A stretch of DNA of 60,820 bases from Nemertoderma westbladi (Eukaryota; Xenacoelomorpha; Nemertodermatida; Nemertodermatidae). Both the position numbers and the translations under genes were made by a program. The notes below the pieces were generated by a model. It saw only the letters and a program-made list of their open reading frames with translations. It searched no databases and was not told the origin of the DNA. This document shows, one piece after another, positions 21,340 to 31,264 of the stretch (within the stretch, counting starts at the first letter, position 1; each line of letters begins with the position of its first letter). Location of the stretch: assembly GCA_032718475.1 (NCBI GenBank), contig JAUCBJ010000506.1, forward strand, positions 1-60,820, written 5' to 3'.

Positions 21340-21905
21340 CGGATTGTTGTTGGGTTTGGAGAGATTACGGCGTGTGTAGAGTTTGTCCGATAGAGTGCCA
21401 GTTAGTAAGTTGGGGCAGCCATAGCTGTAAGGTCAATCCCCTCTTAAAGAATAAGTCGTACTACCGTGTTAGAACGCATACTAACTAACCATTTTGGAAT
21501 CTGCACATACTGTAGTTTATTTAGGCTTGACAGTATTCTGCCAGCGTTTAGGCCTGTGTTTATTTGTGTGGTCTGTTCAGGTACCGTAATAGTTATTACT
21601 CAGATATTTTGTAGGCTGGATTGTTGTCTAGCTATTATTAGGTCTGAAGAGATTGCTGCGTGTGTAGAGTTTGTCTGATAAAGTGCCAGTTAGTAAGTTG
21701 GGGCAGCCATAGCTGTAAGGTCAATCCCCTCTTAAAGAATAAGTCGTACTACCGTGTTAGAACGCATACTAACTAACCATTTCGGAATCTACACATACTG
21801 TAGTTTATTTAGGCTTGGTGGTAGTCTGCCAGCGTTTGGTTTGTATTTTGTTTGAGAATTCTGTACGGGTAGCGTAATATTTATTATTCAGAGTTTATGC
21901 GATTA
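21340..21905 (+). repeat. ~280-288-bp tandem duplication in BEL leader
   Basis: Two copies; the shared core GTGCCAGTTAGTAAGTTGGG is at 21395 and 21683 (288 bp apart) and is followed by about 150 bp of almost identical sequence. The left parts differ by a small indel. Confidence 0.85.
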
Positions 21906-22833
21906 TTCGCAACATTCATGTCCCCAAGTTTATTCCTACAGTAATTGTGTTTGTTACACATACCGTTATAGTTAAATTAACCCCGGTACTACACGGACTG
22001 CTTGGCGTAGGAAAAGACTGGTGACTTTGTGCTCTGGTCACTCCAGCAGATGCCGTGGTTCTTTTAACTGTTCAAGTATATTTAACTACTGATTATTTGT
22101 TGTACCAGTACTTGTACCTAATTTAGGGTTTAGTGTACAGTGCTTTCCGAATGTAATTAGTGTGTAGGCAGTATATTTGTGTTGTAAAGTGGTTAATAGG
22201 CACGTTGGATCTGGTAGTCCGCGGTAATTAACTTCCAGGTAGGAACACTCCGTGATACATAACGTAGTACCTATAGCGATATGGCTATAGGTCGTCAGGC
22301 GGTGGTATTTTCCTATCTGGACAGTGCAATATATTTACTACTACTTATTATTTTCAAATACCGTAGTACCCTGTCCATCGTAATAACCAGAATTCTAACC
22401 CTTTGTTAGGCTGGTTTGTAGACTTCCTGTAAAATTACCCTAAAATTTCGTACGTAATATTTTTGTTGTGTTTAATTAGAGAATAAATCTCACCCGCATC
22501 GTAAGTAATTTGTAGTATTAAGTAACTTAGGTAAATTAGAATAATCTGTTTTAGTGTCCCATAAGTAGCACTCCACTGAGAGCGCACAGCTTCTGTGTAG
22601 TGACTCTCCCCAGAAATAATAACATTTATTTCAAATATTGACAAAACCCCTTTTAAACGGGTATATATATATTATAAATCAACTCAAACGATTTATAAAT
22701 AGTAGGCCTGCCATACAACAACTAGGTCTCAATATCAGTTGGACTACTGCTTAAATAACGGTAATAAAGTAAGTTAAAGTAACCAAGTAACCCTAAAATA
22801 TTCAGAAATTCAATTATTCTAAAATAATTGACA

Positions 22834-23090
22834 TACCGGTATTTACCATAGGCTTATTATATTTATTTCTATAAATTTGGGCTGAAATCATACCGGTACT
22901 CTGTAATTAATTCTAGTTCATAATTATACTTATATATACTATAAGTGTAAGCTGTATACCGGTATTCACGATAGGCCTATTATATATTTATATATATTTG
23001 TGCTAAATTTATATACCGGTACTCTGTGACAAAACTAGTTTACAATACTTCTATATATTATAAGTGTATACCGGTATTCTAATATACTGC
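22834..23090 (+). repeat. ~112-123-bp tandem repeat in BEL leader
   Basis: TACCGGTATT(T/C) recurs at 22834, 22957 and 23069. The first two are each followed by an ATAGGC(C/T)TATTATAT block and then a TACCGGTACTCTGT block and ATAAGTGTA. Diverged, so older than the 288-bp duplication. Confidence 0.75.
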
Positions 23091-23185
23091 AATAAATTAC
23101 TGGTACTAGGCCAACGGTCATACTGAATTACTAGACTTGCTTTAACTGTAACTATAGCAGTAAGCATTCAACTGTATAGCTAAAC

Positions 23186-24370
23186 ATGTCTGACACCCAG
23201 CAAAACCTGTCAGACAGTCTAATCGATACAACCATCTGTGACACAGATAGGAGTGTGGAGCGATTAAGAAAGGAGTTCAGCTCACCTCCTACTGAAAGAA
23301 AGGTCATCCCTCCAGTAGTAGTATCAGACCCTAAGCTAATCCAACACCGTAGGTCTATCATCGGCACTCGGGCCCAAGTCAAACGGAACCAGGAAGCAGC
23401 TGTCCAACAGCAGCAACATCCTAGTCAAGAAACTTGTTCCCAGCGATCAGATAGCTCCAGTAGTTCGGATACTGTAGAGCTGACCCCCGAACGCGGATTG
23501 CAGATGGCGGCTACAGCCTACTCGGACCCCCTTCTCACCCTTCCTGCCGCAGTACTAACTACTATATTGATTGCGGTGGAGGAACATCAAGCCGATTGGG
23601 CGAGAAGTATGAGAGCGACCCAAGATAATTATGCGGGATACGCCAGGGAAGAATTGATGTCTATTGTCGAGTCACAATGGAACTTTCCCGGACTCGGACT
23701 CCCGTTAGATTTGTCCGAAGCTACTTGGGAAGATATACACAGGATGGGAGTGACTAAAGATACAATGGATCCAGCTGTTTGGAAGAGGTCGGCAGCAGGA
23801 TATGTGCACATTGTGCAGGGATTCTTCGGCTCCTTGGAGCGATTGGAAGAACAACTGTTTCGACAACCCCAAGGACCTCAAGAGCAGGAAGAGCTGCTAT
23901 ATCAAGTACGCGAAAGAACCCTACGCATTAGACTAATCCTATCAGCCTTTGAGGAAACTTCCAAAAGAAGACAGGACACGTCGCTGCAGGTTGCTGTCAA
24001 AACTTGGTTCCAGCGGGTAGGTCTCAAAGTACAAGAAACGGACCAGTGGAAATCCCAGCTGTCTGAGAGACTAACCTATGAAGAACCAACCGATGCCACC
24101 CTTTCTCAAGTGGAAGGCGAAGAGACCGCAGAGAGACCACGAACGAGAGACGCCATCGACATTTATCTGTCCGACTATCAGCGATTCCTAGGAGACGAAG
24201 AGTTGAGGAGACGGCTGTCTGGACTTTCCCCTAATAGTGAAGGAACCCAGCGTGTGTTAGACTCCATCGATGCTGAAATGTTAGCTGCTAACCAAGCTGA
24301 ATTTGATGAAAAACTCCGCCTCACTAGAGTCCAAGAAGAACAAGTAAAGAAAAAACGGATAGAGGACTGA
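23186..24370 (+). CDS. gag: BEL gag, N-terminal ORF
   Basis: 394-residue structural protein of the BEL element, from the ATG in AAACATGTCTG to a TGA at 24368-24370. It begins with a Ser/Thr-rich acidic region, has a Gln run (~70-75) and a Ser/Asp-rich low-complexity patch (~88-98). The rest is a helical, charged region ending in a Lys/Arg-rich segment (EEQVKKKRIED). No zinc knuckle or protease is present here; those lie in the following ORF. The stop separates it from the next ORF in the same reading frame, and the coiled-coil character runs straight across the stop, so gag and gag-pol are either joined by readthrough or were one ORF cut by a CGA-to-TGA change. No specific homologue is recognised for this N-terminal part. 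Confidence 0.8.
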   Translation: MSDTQQNLSDSLIDTTICDTDRSVERLRKEFSSPPTERKVIPPVVVSDPKLIQHRRSIIGTRAQVKRNQEAAVQQQQHPSQETCSQRSDSSSSSDTVELTPERGLQMAATAYSDPLLTLPAAVLTTILIAVEEHQADWARSMRATQDNYAGYAREELMSIVESQWNFPGLGLPLDLSEATWEDIHRMGVTKDTMDPAVWKRSAAGYVHIVQGFFGSLERLEEQLFRQPQGPQEQEELLYQVRERTLRIRLILSAFEETSKRRQDTSLQVAVKTWFQRVGLKVQETDQWKSQLSERLTYEEPTDATLSQVEGEETAERPRTRDAIDIYLSDYQRFLGDEELRRRLSGLSPNSEGTQRVLDSIDAEMLAANQAEFDEKLRLTRVQEEQVKKKRIED

Positions 24371-24394
24371 AAGGCAGCTGCAGTAACAGCGGCA

Positions 24395-27300
24395 ATGGCC
24401 GAAGTGGAAGCAGAAGGAAAGGCAGCGGCGGCAGAAGCAGAAGTAGAAAGAAAGGCAGCGGCGGCAGAAGCAGAAGCAGAAAGAAAAGCAGCAAAGGCAG
24501 TGGCAGAAGCAGAACGGAGAGCCTCTGAGGAGACTACCCAACTGGAGTTGGAAAATCTGCAAGAGACGCAAGACAACATAAATAAACAGTTAACTGCTAG
24601 TCACATGCAGATGATGAGAAGATCTACTCCCAAACGCCAGGGATATACATCATCGGAGGAAAGCGAAACCACCGATCCTGAAGGCGGAGGAAATAGATCT
24701 CGTCTAAGCAGGCGTAGAAAAACATCTTACCGTCACAAATTGCCTGATTTGCCCCCAGCTGTTAGAAGACAACTAGCTAGCACCGACTTAAGTAGTATAG
24801 AACCTACAGACCAAATTATTAAGGTCAAAAAACTCCCTACTATAGTTGATGAGCCTGAAATAATTAGGCCTGTCGTTCCCAAAGTCACTCCTGTGCTAGA
24901 GACCCCTGTACTTCCAGAGCTTAACTCTAAGTTCCCTTTACACAGTACTACACTGCCTGTACCCGGTAGAACAGTCCATGAGAATATCCCTGTCCTGGAA
25001 GCTGAGAGAGAAATCAAAGATTTGTCTCCCGTCGTCCCGCGTCAGCCCGCTACAATGTTGGCGACTCCCGCTTCGGCGGTCGAGTGGGTAGAGGAGGGAC
25101 GGCGGGGGATGAATCTCCTGCTTGGACAGATGCAGGAGACTGTCCACCAACTTAAGGGAACAGTAAGGGAAGGTAGGGCCGAATTGCAAGAAGTGCAGCA
25201 AAGTATCGCGCTAGAACGCGACAAATTAGTCAATATCCAAAAAGGGATACCAATACCCCCTGTAAAATTGTGTCAACCTGTTAGGTCTGAAGTATTACAT
25301 GCGCAAGGTGTGGAGCCTACACGCATCTATACTGCTAGTGAAGTAGAAACTCCTATAGCAAACCCTATTAAGGGTGATTATAGACCTGTTGTTAATGATA
25401 TTCCTTATAGACCTGATAATGATCCGAGAAATTTATATACCGATAATTCGATATTAAATAACACGATGGCCCAAGAAAGCTTTACGCGTCAGATGGCTAG
25501 AACAGAAGCCCGCCAAGCGGTCAAAGTGGGAGAGATCGTCAAATTCAATGGAGATGAGATGAAATGGTTACCTTTCAACGAATATTACAAAGACAGCATA
25601 CAGAACTATGTGCTATCTAACGGAGAGAAACTTAGGTTCCTCATCAAGTGCTTGGAAGGACCTCCCAAGTTAATGGCGTTAAAGTTTATTGGACATCCAG
25701 AAGGATTAAGACAAGTTTGGGATACATTAAACATCAGGTATGGTAACAAGGATAACATAGCTAAGTATTTGTATGCAAAATTAGTAGCCCCCCGAAACTT
25801 CCTTAGTAGCGGGATTATAGAGTTTTCCGATGAGATTCAGGAGATCTGTAGACAATTGGACTGGTTAGGTAAGTCTCATGAATATCAGAGTTCCATGGTT
25901 ATTGGAGCCGTAGTCTCTACTTTACCAAAGGGTGGAGTATGTACACGCTGGGACAAGAAAGTGTTGTACATGAATGAACAACAACGACGAAGCCCTACCA
26001 TGGCTGATCTCATGTCCTTCTTAGATGGTGAGGTAAAACTACAACTCATCAAGCAGTCCAGAGAGAAAACATCGGAAAATAAGGTAAGTGAGAAACCCGC
26101 TTCTAGGAGAAGAGTAACACCGGTGTGTTACACTGACGACGGCGAAAGCCAAGCTTCTCAAGAAGAGGACAGCGGGAAAGACACTGATCGATCTTACTAT
26201 GTTGGCAAAACCTCAAAAGACGTAAGTAAATACAAAGCTCGAACCAACGATAGGAGAGAACAGGTTGCCAAGACCCCTCCTCAGTCCCCTAACAGAATGC
26301 ACGTAAGAAAGCCTGAACAAAGAACGAGAGTGCATCAAGTTACCCAAGGTAAAGTGAGTAACATAAAACCTAACTGTGCGCTGTGCGACGGTACCCACCG
26401 TTTGAGTGCGTGTGCTGAATTTCTAAAGAAATCCCTTGTAGACAGACGTGCAGTCGTATGGGATAAGCGGTTATGCTATAATTGCCTCAGACCAGGACAC
26501 CAACGGCGAACCTGTTACTCCGACGTAAAGTGTGCAAAGTGTAGCGCGAAACATCACATCTTGTTACACAGTGAGTTCGACCGAGACAACCCGAGTCAGG
26601 TAAGTGAGCCCGAACTACATGTCCAATTCAGTGATGTAAACGACACTGATCAAGAATCTGAGATGGAAGGATTCTATACTGACGAATTCTCCGACGCCAA
26701 CGAATCATGTTATCTAATCAATACCGCAGTGTATCGAGCACTTACTCATGAAAAGGACACCAACAATGAGTTTTCCCCAACTACTTTTGCCAGACAACCA
26801 TCTTGGAAAGCTCCAACTTCCAACGTAGGAATCAGAGAATTTCCTGTAGTGCAGGTAAGAGTTCACGGTCCTAACAAAAGTTACATAGTGAACGCACTCC
26901 TTGACTCCGGCAGCACAGGAACATTCATCGATCAAGAACTAGCCGAAGATATCTTTGCTGGACAACCCAAATTCTGGACTAAATTGAATATGTCAGGAAT
27001 TATGCAGGTTTGGAAATCTACCCTAATGGCAGATTACTATGTAGGTGTGTTGTCCACCCCCCAGGATAAATTAGGAGCACAAGGTATAAGGTCGGTAAAA
27101 ATGGTGGCTATAAAGAACTTCGCTACTACTCAGGCAGACCTTTATAATTGGGACGAGGATGAGAGCATCCAACATCTTAAGATACCTCGATTCCAGACAG
27201 ATTATCCTGGAGTGCAAATACTCATCGGCCAAAACGCGCATGAGGCGCTCGAAACATTGGAGAAACGGCCTGCTCAACCACAGCCACTGCAAACCTATGC

Positions 27301-30300
27301 GGTAAGAACTAGAGTAGGTTGGTACTTTACTGGCCCTTCCCGCAGGACTCTCGAAGAGAGAATGCCACAAGAACGAATATACCGAGTAAACGATTGGGAA
27401 GTGGAGAGCAGTGAGGTGGACGAACTAACTGAGGAAACACCATACTCCTCAGATAATGACGACATCTACCAACTCTTCGATGAAGAGAACACAATCGACC
27501 TACTTACAGAAAACCAAACTTGGAAAAATCAGGTGAACCTATGTCAACTGATTCGCCCATCGGAACCCATCGCTTACAATGACGAACTAAACGATGAGAT
27601 AGAGCGCTACAACGCTAGAACTCGGGACGAACTAGCTGTACGATTCTTTACTCAAGAACTGGTAGAGCCCAATTCATACGATAAGGCCCTATCGATAGAA
27701 GAAGAAAGAGCCAAGCAAATCCAGGAAACAACTACACGTTTTTTAAAGGACCAAGGTAGATATGAAATCGGCCTACCATTTCGAAAACGAGAACCTAGAT
27801 TTATAAATAACAGACCCTTGGCAGAGAAAAGAATCGCTCAATTACATCGACGCCTTACGGCTAATGCTTCAGTTAAAGAAATGTACCAAACTCAGCTGAA
27901 GAAATTTATAACAAAGGGATACGCGGAGCGAGTACCGGAAGGAACACCAGTGACTGAGAGAACGTATTACTTAACACATCATTACGTTCCCAAACCCGGT
28001 AAACCCCACGAAGTACGAGTCGTATTCGATGGCTCCGCCCTATATATGGGCCAATCCCTCAATTCCGAGTTGTTACCAGGACCCAACTTACTCCAATCTT
28101 TGTTGGGAATACTTTTAAGATTAAGACAATATTCCATCGCGTTCGCCTCCGATATAGAAGGAATGTTCTTACAAGTCAAGGCGCTGGATAGAGATAGAGA
28201 CAGCCTGAGATTTCTGTGGTGGCCTGAAGGAGACCTCAATCAGAAACCGGTAGAGTACTGGATGACCATCCAGGCTTTTGGAATCATATCAAGCGCTTCC
28301 AACGCCTGCTCCGTGGTGCGAACCACTGCGAATGACAATCGAGACTCCTTCTCAAAAGAGGTGATAGACAACATCAAATGGAATATATACATGGACGACA
28401 ATTTAAGGTCCCTTCCATCAGTAGAAGAAGCCATAGATGTCGCGAAAGGAACGGTAGAGTGTTTGAAAAGAGGTGGATTTCGACTGACGAAATTCACCAG
28501 CAACTCCCGTGAGTTTCTGGAAGCGATACCGGTAGAAGACCGAGGAGCGAAAGACCTAGACTTAATAAAGGACGATCTTCCTGAAACCAAGACGCTTGGC
28601 TTGAAGTGGGACACTGAAAGAGACATCCTGTTTTTTCAGTTAAAACAGCGAGATAACCCAGTTCGGACCAAACGGATTTGTTTAAGTATCCTGAGCACTT
28701 ATTTCGACCCATTGGGATTTATAAGCCCAGTTATATTGATTGCTCGGAGTTTAGTACAACAAATGTGGCTTGAAAACCACTCATGGGACGATCCGCTTAA
28801 GGGAAAGAAATGGATGAAATGGGAAGATTCTCTACCTGCCATCGAGAACTTTATAATTTCCCGTGCATATTTTGGCCATGTTCTTCCTACGCATTCCTAT
28901 CAACTCCATGTGTTTGGAGACGCCAGCGACATGGGAATAGGTATAGTAGCATATCTGCGAGTCGAAACTCCGGATGGAATCAAAGTTGCCTTGGTTACCT
29001 CTAAGGCATTGATTAACAACAAGTTAAAGGTTCCTCGAGCGGAGTTAAAGGCGGCTTTATACGCTACAGCCATCGGCCGGAACGTAACAGAACAAATCGA
29101 CTATCCACTGGAGAAAACGGTTTATTGGACCGACGCTTTACTCGTGTTGGAGTATCTAACCAATGAAGTCTGTCAGTTCAGCGTTTTTGTTACTAACAGG
29201 GTAGCTATTATTCTTAGTCGCACAAAGATAGATCAATGGAGACATTGCCCTGGTACGATTAATCCAGCCGATATCGCCTCCAGGGGAGCAACTCCACAGG
29301 AACTGATAGATACTCCAGACTGGTTGGGTGGACCCGACTTCCTGAGCAAGGAAGAGGATGAATGGCCTCCTCACCTTACTACGGCGGAGATTAGACAAGC
29401 CAAGGGAGCGGAGACAGTCAAACCTAAAACCCGGGCGAGTAAATCGAAGTTATTTAAACCGACTATCGATCTATCTGTATTACATACTTCCGGAAACGAT
29501 GCTTCGGATCCACAATCCCTTGCCACAAATAAGTCTGTTGTGGAAATTAGAGATAGAGATTGGAAATCTGGAATACCAGACGTCTCGCAAGGAATCTCAC
29601 CCATGCTGCAGAGAGCAATGCATCACTACAGTTCCTGGAATCGGCTCTGTAAAGCCGTCACATATTTAAGGCGATGTTTTCATCATCACTACTCCAGGAC
29701 GAAGACCATTAGTGATGCCGCTCCATTGACATCTGCGCAAGTTCATATTATTAAAAATTTACCCAAATATAAGACATCTGACCGTTTTCTAAAGGAGAAA
29801 ATTAGTCACCAGGAGCATGAAGAAACCAATAAGCAGATACTGAGACTCCTGCAATGCTATGAGGATTCCGAAAAGTATTTCCTGTTGTTGAGAAATCCGC
29901 AGATGCGCTTAAGGGATCGCTTCTCTAGCACAATGATAGATGGGTTAATACGTGTTGGAGGAAGGCTCACCAATGCGCCATTATCCTTTGACACTAAATT
30001 CCCCATACTCATTAGAAATCTTGAAGTACAAATCAAGATGATTGTAGATGTTCACAGCAAACTTTATCATGCTGGTAGAGAACGAGTTCTTAGCGAAATT
30101 CGAACTCGCTATTATTTTGATAAACCCCGTAGAGCTCTGAACCAAGTTCTTAGGAACTGCATACCCTGTAGGAAAGCATTCAGTAGGCCTTTAACCCAGC
30201 GAGAGGCAGAATTACCTAGGGAACGAGTAAGCTTCTATGAACCACCTTTTACTAATACTGGTGTAGATTTATTTGGCTCTATTGAAGTATATCGTGCTCG

Positions 30301-31264
30301 GACTATAGTCAAGAGATGGTGTGTCATCTTCGTATGCATGACTTGTAGAGCCATCCATCTCGATATGGTGAACGATCTATCTACCAACAGCTTCGTCTTA
30401 AGTTTACGCCGACAGATCGCTCGCTTCGGGACGAGTAATACCATGAGATCGGACAAGGGAACGAACTTCATTGGTGCCAACAACGAAATACAGGCTTACG
30501 TGAAGGACTGGAACCAAAGACAGGTGGACGACCAGCTAAGGATAACAGCGTCTAGCTGGACCTTCAACGCCGCCGACGCCCCTTGGTGGGGAGGAAGTTG
30601 GGAGAGATTAATTCGAAGTGTCAAAACCGCATTTCACTTTATAGTGCCATGCCGCGCGTATCTCACCGACGAACTTTTGCGGATGTTAATGGAGGAAATA
30701 GCTGCCTATCTCAACGAGAGACCGCTTATGCCAGTCTCATCGAGTCCCGATTCCCTGGAAGCGCTAACACCCGCGCACTTCCTACTGAAGAAACCTGTAG
30801 CCATGCTCCCACGATCGGAGATTGCCGACGGAGACGAATACTGCCGTCGAACTTGGCAACTTATGCAGTTGCTATCCCGTCGTTTCGCTGACCATTTCGA
30901 GAAACATTATCTGCTCACGCTACACCTTCGAACTAAGTGGTTTGCGCAGCAAGAAAACGTCAGCGCCGGAGATATGGTGCTTATTGTAGATCCAGACCTC
31001 CCACGTAAACGGTGGCAGACAGGTCGTATCATCGAGACTCACATCTCGGATGATGGTTTAGTACGCTCGGTAGAACTCGTCGTCATGCGGCGTAACTTCA
31101 AGAAGCCAGGCATAATCTTTGAGACGCAACAACTCAATCGCCCAGTTGGTCGTTTATGTTTACTTGAAAGAGACAGAGAACTCTCTGGAAACTATGGAAG
31201 GCAAGACACTCTTCCCACGACCACCTCCCTAATTCCTCAAACATCTAGGGACTCCCCAACGTGA
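24395..31264 (+). CDS. pol: BEL/Pao gag-pol polyprotein (protease, RT, RNase H, integrase)
   Basis: 2289 codons, in frame with the upstream gag. In order: Ala/Glu coiled coil (~1-45); DUF1759-type Gag region (~378-500, VKFNGDEMKWLPFNEYY); zinc knuckles (~660-725, CYNCLRPGHQRRTC); retropepsin-like protease with LLDSGSTGTFID (~835-846); Pao-type RT with VFDGS (~1208), SDIEGMF (~1252) and YMDD (~1332); RNase H with VFGDASDMGIGI (~1506); integrase H2C2 finger (~1890-1925), catalytic D in GVDLFG (~1957), D in RSDKGTNF (~2020) and E in GGSWERLI (~2068); and the BEL-type C-terminal domain (~2182-2217, GDMVLIVDPDLPRKRW). All catalytic residues are present, so the enzymatic part appears intact. The first listed ATG may be irrelevant if expression is by readthrough from gag. 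Confidence 0.96.
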   Translation: MAEVEAEGKAAAAEAEVERKAAAAEAEAERKAAKAVAEAERRASEETTQLELENLQETQDNINKQLTASHMQMMRRSTPKRQGYTSSEESETTDPEGGGNRSRLSRRRKTSYRHKLPDLPPAVRRQLASTDLSSIEPTDQIIKVKKLPTIVDEPEIIRPVVPKVTPVLETPVLPELNSKFPLHSTTLPVPGRTVHENIPVLEAEREIKDLSPVVPRQPATMLATPASAVEWVEEGRRGMNLLLGQMQETVHQLKGTVREGRAELQEVQQSIALERDKLVNIQKGIPIPPVKLCQPVRSEVLHAQGVEPTRIYTASEVETPIANPIKGDYRPVVNDIPYRPDNDPRNLYTDNSILNNTMAQESFTRQMARTEARQAVKVGEIVKFNGDEMKWLPFNEYYKDSIQNYVLSNGEKLRFLIKCLEGPPKLMALKFIGHPEGLRQVWDTLNIRYGNKDNIAKYLYAKLVAPRNFLSSGIIEFSDEIQEICRQLDWLGKSHEYQSSMVIGAVVSTLPKGGVCTRWDKKVLYMNEQQRRSPTMADLMSFLDGEVKLQLIKQSREKTSENKVSEKPASRRRVTPVCYTDDGESQASQEEDSGKDTDRSYYVGKTSKDVSKYKARTNDRREQVAKTPPQSPNRMHVRKPEQRTRVHQVTQGKVSNIKPNCALCDGTHRLSACAEFLKKSLVDRRAVVWDKRLCYNCLRPGHQRRTCYSDVKCAKCSAKHHILLHSEFDRDNPSQVSEPELHVQFSDVNDTDQESEMEGFYTDEFSDANESCYLINTAVYRALTHEKDTNNEFSPTTFARQPSWKAPTSNVGIREFPVVQVRVHGPNKSYIVNALLDSGSTGTFIDQELAEDIFAGQPKFWTKLNMSGIMQVWKSTLMADYYVGVLSTPQDKLGAQGIRSVKMVAIKNFATTQADLYNWDEDESIQHLKIPRFQTDYPGVQILIGQNAHEALETLEKRPAQPQPLQTYAVRTRVGWYFTGPSRRTLEERMPQERIYRVNDWEVESSEVDELTEETPYSSDNDDIYQLFDEENTIDLLTENQTWKNQVNLCQLIRPSEPIAYNDELNDEIERYNARTRDELAVRFFTQELVEPNSYDKALSIEEERAKQIQETTTRFLKDQGRYEIGLPFRKREPRFINNRPLAEKRIAQLHRRLTANASVKEMYQTQLKKFITKGYAERVPEGTPVTERTYYLTHHYVPKPGKPHEVRVVFDGSALYMGQSLNSELLPGPNLLQSLLGILLRLRQYSIAFASDIEGMFLQVKALDRDRDSLRFLWWPEGDLNQKPVEYWMTIQAFGIISSASNACSVVRTTANDNRDSFSKEVIDNIKWNIYMDDNLRSLPSVEEAIDVAKGTVECLKRGGFRLTKFTSNSREFLEAIPVEDRGAKDLDLIKDDLPETKTLGLKWDTERDILFFQLKQRDNPVRTKRICLSILSTYFDPLGFISPVILIARSLVQQMWLENHSWDDPLKGKKWMKWEDSLPAIENFIISRAYFGHVLPTHSYQLHVFGDASDMGIGIVAYLRVETPDGIKVALVTSKALINNKLKVPRAELKAALYATAIGRNVTEQIDYPLEKTVYWTDALLVLEYLTNEVCQFSVFVTNRVAIILSRTKIDQWRHCPGTINPADIASRGATPQELIDTPDWLGGPDFLSKEEDEWPPHLTTAEIRQAKGAETVKPKTRASKSKLFKPTIDLSVLHTSGNDASDPQSLATNKSVVEIRDRDWKSGIPDVSQGISPMLQRAMHHYSSWNRLCKAVTYLRRCFHHHYSRTKTISDAAPLTSAQVHIIKNLPKYKTSDRFLKEKISHQEHEETNKQILRLLQCYEDSEKYFLLLRNPQMRLRDRFSSTMIDGLIRVGGRLTNAPLSFDTKFPILIRNLEVQIKMIVDVHSKLYHAGRERVLSEIRTRYYFDKPRRALNQVLRNCIPCRKAFSRPLTQREAELPRERVSFYEPPFTNTGVDLFGSIEVYRARTIVKRWCVIFVCMTCRAIHLDMVNDLSTNSFVLSLRRQIARFGTSNTMRSDKGTNFIGANNEIQAYVKDWNQRQVDDQLRITASSWTFNAADAPWWGGSWERLIRSVKTAFHFIVPCRAYLTDELLRMLMEEIAAYLNERPLMPVSSSPDSLEALTPAHFLLKKPVAMLPRSEIADGDEYCRRTWQLMQLLSRRFADHFEKHYLLTLHLRTKWFAQQENVSAGDMVLIVDPDLPRKRWQTGRIIETHISDDGLVRSVELVVMRRNFKKPGIIFETQQLNRPVGRLCLLERDRELSGNYGRQDTLPTTTSLIPQTSRDSPT

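Larger units (their letters stand above)
20949..23185 (+). other. BEL untranslated leader with internal tandem repeats
   Basis: 2.2 kb without a recognisable gene between the 5' LTR and gag. No clear TGG-type tRNA primer site follows the LTR; instead a perfect 10-bp stem (ACTTTATTGC/GCAATAAAGT, loop AGTAA) lies at 20962-20986 and a 16-bp palindrome TACCGGTCGACCGGTA at 20993-21008. Three separate tandem repeats follow (listed individually). The leader should hold dimerisation and packaging signals, but none can be assigned from sequence. Confidence 0.7.
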
